DNA of 33,060 nucleotides from positions 1 through 33,060 of the IMG/VR virus record IMGVR_UViG_3300005613_000247. One strand, written 5' to 3'. The stretch comes from a virus. A program made the position numbers and the translations under genes. Numbering within the stretch: position 1 is the stretch's first letter; the number at the start of each line of letters is the position of its first letter. A model generated the notes under the pieces. The model saw nothing but the letters and a program-made list of their open reading frames with translations. It searched no databases and was not told where the DNA came from. Below are positions 30,693 to 33,060 of this stretch, in pieces.

Positions 30693-30802
30693 TATTTATC
30701 TCCTATGTTTTTATCAATCCATTTTTTTAATTGAATATTAGTAATTTTTGTTGAATTATGGTTTATTTCTTGTATATCTTTATTGTTTATGATTGGTGGC
30801 AA
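30692..30802 (-). CDS. Tiny hypothetical protein, 36 aa, TTG start
   Basis: TTG at 30802 stands 7 bases after the excellent AAGGAGGATAAACG; no ATG is available. Product MPPIINNKDIQEINHNSTKITNIQLKKWIDKNIGDK. It overlaps the end of the upstream gene by 16 bases and is coupled to the next by TAATG. The ribosome site decides the call. Confidence 0.5.
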   Translation of the reverse strand: MPPIINNKDIQEINHNSTKITNIQLKKWIDKNIGDK

Positions 30803-30957
30803 CGTTTATCCTCCTTATTTTCTTTTGTTTCTAGTGCTAGTACAGTAATTTTCTTTTCTAATTCGTCTATTTTATGACTTAACATTACTATGCGCATCCA
30901 GGCTAATACACATACTATTAATGCTCCACACGGGGAGAATTGTACAAGATTAATCAT
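30787..30957 (-). CDS. Small membrane protein with coiled coil, 56 aa
   Basis: ATG 30957 overlaps the previous stop (ATGA). One membrane helix (about 8-27, SPCGALIVCVLAWMRIVML) followed by a Lys/Glu heptad helix (SHKIDELEKKITVLALETKENK). Layout like the small membrane protein at 23218-23427 but without sequence likeness. Function unknown. Confidence 0.5.
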   Translation of the reverse strand: MINLVQFSPCGALIVCVLAWMRIVMLSHKIDELEKKITVLALETKENKEDKRCHQS

Positions 30958-31043
30958 TGATTTATTCTCTCTTTTTTTATGTCTTTACCATTTAATAAGT
31001 AAGCATCAAATGCTTCTCTTAATAAAAAATCATATGTTTTCAT
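30954..31043 (-). CDS. Tiny hypothetical protein, 29 aa
   Basis: ATG 31043 behind AAAGGACACATAAA. Product MKTYDFLLREAFDAYLLNGKDIKKERINQ, helical; its stop overlaps the next start. Small but fits the tight, overlapping pattern of this operon. Confidence 0.4.
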   Translation of the reverse strand: MKTYDFLLREAFDAYLLNGKDIKKERINQ

Positions 31044-31055
31044 TTTATGTGTCCT

Positions 31056-31280
31056 TTATTTTTTCCTTTTGTATCGTGGGCATTTTCCATCTTTTGCTGA
31101 ATAAACAGCATTGTTAAATGGAAAGTCATTATCCCATGTTTGTGTACATTTGTATAAATCATAGAAATATATTAATCTTTCTTCAGTTTGAAAATTACAT
31201 TCGGTTTGAATTTCTGCAAAACAGCAGGTCTCACAGCTTCTTCGTTTAGCTTTTCTCTTAAATAAATTAAATAGTTTCAT
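31056..31280 (-). CDS. Cys-rich small protein A, 74 aa (tandem paralogue)
   Basis: Basic start KLFNLFKRKAKRRSCETCCFAE, then single Cys positions and an end CTQTWDNDF…DGKCPRYKRKK. Cysteines are paired CxxCC near the N-terminus and CP-x-YK at the C-terminus, suiting one metal site. The gene just upstream (31277-31492) has the same plan, so they are likely a duplicated pair. Start overlaps the upstream stop by 4 bases. Confidence 0.6.
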   Translation of the reverse strand: MKLFNLFKRKAKRRSCETCCFAEIQTECNFQTEERLIYFYDLYKCTQTWDNDFPFNNAVYSAKDGKCPRYKRKK

Positions 31281-31492
31281 TGTTTTTCCTCGTCTTTTTT
31301 ATACCAGGGACATTTTATCCCTTTATTTAAACAGTCTACCATTTTTATAAATTCTGCAAAAGATGGACTATTTGATTCCGTATATGTGCATGAAAAATAT
31401 TTAATTTCTTTTTTTCTAAAAAAACAACTTTCACAGTAGCGTTGTTTAAATTTTCTTTTGAACGGCTTGATCTTCATTATCGTTTTGCTCAA
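31277..31492 (-). CDS. Cys-rich small protein B, 71 aa (tandem paralogue)
   Basis: Reads (M)SKTIMKIKPFKRKFKQRYCESCFFRKKEI…SCTYTESNSPSF…CLNKGIKCPWYKKDEEKQ. Shares with protein A the basic patch, RxCExC-FF/CF motif and G-x-KCP-x-YK end. The listed start is TTG 31492; ATG 31477 (MKIKPF…, 66 aa) is equally possible. Neither has a strong ribosome site; both lie inside the upstream gene, so coupling is likely. Probable zinc-ribbon-like host-interaction protein. Confidence 0.55.
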   Translation of the reverse strand: MSKTIMKIKPFKRKFKQRYCESCFFRKKEIKYFSCTYTESNSPSFAEFIKMVDCLNKGIKCPWYKKDEEKQ

Positions 31493-31613
31493 TTTTTGCA
31501 GCTATGTAAAGAGATATAATTATACCTGTTATCCAAGTGCTTATAATAGCTATTAATAATGTTCCTATCAATGAGCATGTTGGATATAATGTAGATAAAG
31601 TTAAATTAGTCAT
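31446..31613 (-). CDS. Small membrane protein, 55 aa, first gene of leftward operon
   Basis: ATG 31613 behind TTTAAGGGGAACTAAA; a start further upstream lacks such a site. One long or two short membrane helices (about 8-45, LYPTCSLIGTLLIAIISTWITGIIISLYIAAKI) and an acidic tail (EQNDNEDQAVQKKI). About 40 bases after the predicted start of transcription of the promoter at 31659-31686. The first nine codons are repeated at the left edge (1-27). Confidence 0.65.
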   Translation of the reverse strand: MTNLTLSTLYPTCSLIGTLLIAIISTWITGIIISLYIAAKIEQNDNEDQAVQKKI

Positions 31614-31658
31614 TTTAGTTCCCCTTAAATTAAGCAATAATTATTCATTTATATGCAC

Positions 31659-31686
31659 ATTATAACGCCATAACGTCAAATGTCAA
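31659..31686 (-). promoter_or_regulatory. Leftward promoter of the early small-gene operon (copy 2)
   Basis: Same as 73-100: minus-strand TTGACA (31686-31681), 16-base spacer, TATAAT (31664-31659). Here the complete operon lies downstream, starting with the membrane protein gene at 31613. Confidence 0.75.
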
Positions 31687-31724
31687 GCTTTTTTTAAAAT
31701 AAATTTATACAAAATTAAAAATAA

Positions 31725-31753
31725 TTGCTTAATTATATGGAATGTTCTATTAT
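31725..31753 (+). promoter_or_regulatory. Rightward promoter (copy 2), here ahead of the methyltransferase
   Basis: TTGCTT (31725-31730), 17-base spacer, TATTAT (31748-31753), same as 139-167. Two base changes in the spacer relative to the left copy. Confidence 0.55.
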
Positions 31754-31759
31754 AGTAGG

Positions 31760-31881
31760 TGCGGGCAGAGATTTTTGTATTGTTGCGCTATGACGTTCTG
31801 ATGTAAGGTCGCGCGAATGTCTAGAAGATATCAGAATATGTAATATTGGCGGTTTCTGTCCGCTTATTAATAAAAAGGAGG
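31760..31881 (+). promoter_or_regulatory. Structured leader RNA (copy 2)
   Basis: The outer stem 31761-31771/31853-31863 is base-for-base the same as in copy 1. The apical loop carries seven substitutions in 27 bases versus copy 1 but keeps the self-complementary GCGC core (here TCGCGCGA). One inner-stem pair is lost (G to A at the equivalent of 252). Leads into a gene remnant and the methyltransferase rather than the 71-aa gene. The 31614-31935 interval otherwise has no intact gene. Confidence 0.5.
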
Positions 31882-31961
31882 ATATAACTGCTTATGAAAA
31901 TCCAACAAACGAGAAATTAGTTAAGGAGATGAAAGATGGAACATATACCATTTCCAAATAA
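31881..31961 (+). pseudogene. 3' remnant of an unknown gene fused to the leader
   Basis: An open frame without a start codon reads DITAYENPTNEKLVKEMKDGTYTISK and stops at 31961, overlapping the methyltransferase start. The match with the left copy ends right where it begins, so it marks a recombination junction that brought in the tail of another gene. Confidence 0.45.
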
Positions 31962-32478
31962 GAAGTATCAGATTATATATGCCGACCCGCCGTGGAGTTA
32001 TAGGGACAAAGCCTTGGCTGGTAATCGTGGTGCAGGATGTAAGTATCAAGTTCAAGAAAAAGAATGGATAGATGACTTACCTGTTTCAGGCATAGCAGAT
32101 AAAGACTGTATTCTTTTCTTGTGGGTTACAATGCCAAGACTAAACGAGTGTTGGGAACTTATAGAAAAATGGGGGTTTGAGTATAAAACAGTTGCTTTTA
32201 CTTGGGTTAAAAGAAACAAAAAAAGCAATAGTTGGTTTTGGGGCATGGGTAGTTGGACAAGGGCGAACGCAGAGCTGTGCTTGATTGCAACTAAAGGAAA
32301 ACCCAAAAGAATAAATGCAGGCGTTCATTCCGTGATAGACACATCTATTGAAGGGCACAGTAAAAAGCCCGATGAAGTAAAAAGAAGGATTATTAATTTG
32401 GTAGGTGATTTGCCACGAATAGAGTTATTTGCCAGACAAAAGACTGATGGCTGGGATGTTTGGGGCAATGAAGTATGA
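31936..32478 (+). CDS. MT-A70-family DNA adenine N6-methyltransferase
   Basis: 180 aa, behind TTAAGGAGATGAAAG. Catalytic motif ADPPWSY at about 16-22 (DPPW, the MT-A70 hallmark), then LFLWVTMPRLNECWELIEKWGFEYKTVAFTWVK and GSWTRANAELCLIATKGKP, and the end KPDEVKRRIINLVGDLPRIELFARQKTDGWDVWGNEV typical of phage and plasmid members. Uses S-adenosylmethionine to make N6-methyladenine, probably shielding phage DNA from restriction. Present only in the right-hand version of the repeat, flanked by gene scraps, so acquired as mobile cargo behind the late promoter. Confidence 0.9.
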   Translation: MEHIPFPNKKYQIIYADPPWSYRDKALAGNRGAGCKYQVQEKEWIDDLPVSGIADKDCILFLWVTMPRLNECWELIEKWGFEYKTVAFTWVKRNKKSNSWFWGMGSWTRANAELCLIATKGKPKRINAGVHSVIDTSIEGHSKKPDEVKRRIINLVGDLPRIELFARQKTDGWDVWGNEV

Positions 32479-32552
32479 AAATCTATAAAATCACCGAAGC
32501 AAGCGAATATCTTGGGGTGTCAATCAATTTATTCCGCCCGTTTTTACGGTAG
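32475..32552 (+). pseudogene. Truncated HTH (excisionase-like) gene, 25 codons
   Basis: ATG overlaps the methyltransferase stop (ATGA). MKIYKITEASEYLGVSINLFRPFLR is the first half of an HTH_17-type domain (pattern 'ykI.EaAeyLGVs..TLrrWdr') and then stops. Downstream, another frame stays open (PPVFTVEEAAERRKIRLKM…) up to the next gene's start, like the end of a second protein. Both look like pieces joined at recombination points. Confidence 0.6.
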
Positions 32553-32632
32553 AAGAGGCGGCAGAAAGAAGAAAAATACGGCTGAAAATGAGCCTAACGA
32601 ATCTAATGGAATTTAAAAAGGAGGAAAAATGA
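32534..32632 (+). pseudogene. 3' remnant of another unknown gene
   Basis: Open frame PPVFTVEEAAERRKIRLKMSLTNLMEF then KKEEK and TGA, without a start. The last codons run through the ribosome site AAAAAGGAGGAAAAATG of the next gene, where similarity to the left copy resumes. Confidence 0.35.
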
Positions 32633-32697
32633 AGGCTATACTTGAATTTGATTTGCCGGAAGATAACGAATATAATTTGTTCTACATGGGACATTAA
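32629..32697 (+). pseudogene. Shortened copy of the MKAILEF gene, 22 codons
   Basis: MKAILEFDLPEDNEYNLFYMGH, then stop. Equivalent to the start of the gene at 300-515 joined to the segment found at 530 in the left copy; the 184 bases between are missing. Followed by an open piece LTNALKYAIDSRLRRNK in another frame, suggesting the ancestor was longer and a small frame error or decay occurred here too. Confidence 0.5.
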
Positions 32698-32752
32698 AAA
32701 ACTTGACAAATGCCCTTAAATATGCAATAGATTCAAGGTTAAGGAGGAATAA

Positions 32753-33025
32753 GTGAATAAAAAAGAAGATATAAATTTTGATGAGTCTGATGAGAAACAT
32801 GAACTAGAAGAAGAGCCTGCTAATAATCAATGTTTTATAAAAATAAACGCTGATCTGGATAAATCTAAATTGCCTTCGGGGGTTTCAGCACTTGAAATTA
32901 AAGCCAATAAAGTAGATGTGTTTTTAGATATAAATGAGATTATTGATAAAAAGCCTAATATATTATGGCAACGGATAAAAAAACTATTTAAAGTATTTAA
33001 TAGGCCGATTTATACGGAAAAATAG
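32753..33025 (+). CDS. Acidic hypothetical protein, intact copy, 90 aa
   Basis: GTG start behind AAGGAGGAATAA. Reads MNKKEDINFDESDEKHELEEEPANNQ…SGVSALEIKANKVDVFLDINEIIDKKPNILWQRIKKLFKVFNRPIYTEK. It is the unbroken counterpart of the frameshifted gene at 612-1084 and lacks that copy's 67-codon central segment. The C-terminal half (VDVFLDINEIIDKKPNILWQRIKKLFK) is probably helical and basic. Immediately precedes the second copy of the small terminase start. Function unknown. Confidence 0.65.
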   Translation: MNKKEDINFDESDEKHELEEEPANNQCFIKINADLDKSKLPSGVSALEIKANKVDVFLDINEIIDKKPNILWQRIKKLFKVFNRPIYTEK

Positions 33026-33038
33026 CGGAATAAAGAAA

Positions 33039-33060
33039 ATGGAAAATAAAGAGAAAATAG
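33039..33060 (+). CDS. 5' fragment of small terminase gene (cut by window edge)
   Basis: ATG and the next codons (MENKEKI) are identical to 1098-1119. The window ends here; continuation is the gene at 1098-1583 if the molecule is circular. Confidence 0.8.

Larger units (their letters stand above)
31587..33060. repeat. Right copy of imperfect terminal direct repeat
   Basis: Aligns with 1-1119. Differs by an inserted block (about 31882-32612, methyltransferase and remnants), loss of the equivalents of 346-529 and of 201 bases near 641-830, one extra G (32878-32882), and scattered substitutions concentrated in the leader's apical loop. It ends 22 bases into the second copy of the small terminase gene (ATG 33039). 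Confidence 0.9.

Noticed and set aside
30890-31117. Rightward 75-codon open frame
   Set aside because: Opposite strand carries the 56-aa and 29-aa genes in the leftward operon; the rightward frame has no ribosome site.

Overview
The window is essentially one complete small genome of an AT-rich, tailed, short-tailed (podovirus-type) bacteriophage. No host gene is visible. The morphogenesis genes follow the order of phage P22: small terminase, large terminase, portal, scaffold, coat, gp4-like and gp10-like tail-completion proteins, three injection-type proteins, then tail fibre and tailspike. Strong AGGAGG-type ribosome sites and sigma70-like promoters suggest a bacterial host, and the P22-like build favours a Gram-negative one, but the host cannot be named from the sequence. 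I see no tyrosine or large serine integrase, no tRNA and no CRISPR array.

The two ends overlap imperfectly. Bases 1-1119 correspond to 31587-33060, so the molecule closes into a circle of about 31.6 kb (left-end version) or 31.9 kb (right-end version). The two versions differ. The right copy carries an MT-A70 DNA methyltransferase plus gene remnants directly behind the promoter and leader, and it lacks two segments present in the left copy. The left copy has a one-base frameshift in a gene that is intact on the right. The junction is therefore variable between two genome variants.

Layout: (1) 1-300, a divergent promoter region with a structured leader RNA. (2) 300-23427 rightward, the late operon: packaging, head, tail, lysis (M15 endopeptidase, YiiX-like cysteine hydrolase, small membrane protein) and a RusA resolvase. 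It is interrupted at 6087-7374 by an opposite-strand cassette of a serine recombinase and a conserved hypothetical gene, followed by a new rightward promoter and hairpin ahead of scaffold and coat. (3) 23549-26747 leftward, a recombination operon: Bet-type annealing protein, DUF669-type SSB, RNA ligase and small unknowns, from a near-consensus promoter. (4) 26905-28609 rightward, replication: an XRE regulator, an initiator-like protein whose gene contains 12-bp-phased GATGSCATC iterons (probable origin), and a possible helicase loader. (5) 28704-31613 leftward, about a dozen very small, often overlapping early genes: excisionase-type HTH, secreted, membrane and Cys-rich proteins.

Points of most interest: the leader RNAs, in which a long stem starts close to the predicted transcription start (three cases); the swappable cargo slot behind the late leader; the RNA ligase embedded in a recombination operon that has no visible exonuclease; the iterons inside the initiator gene; and reading frames broken at homopolymers or short runs, which may be either sequence errors or real switching.
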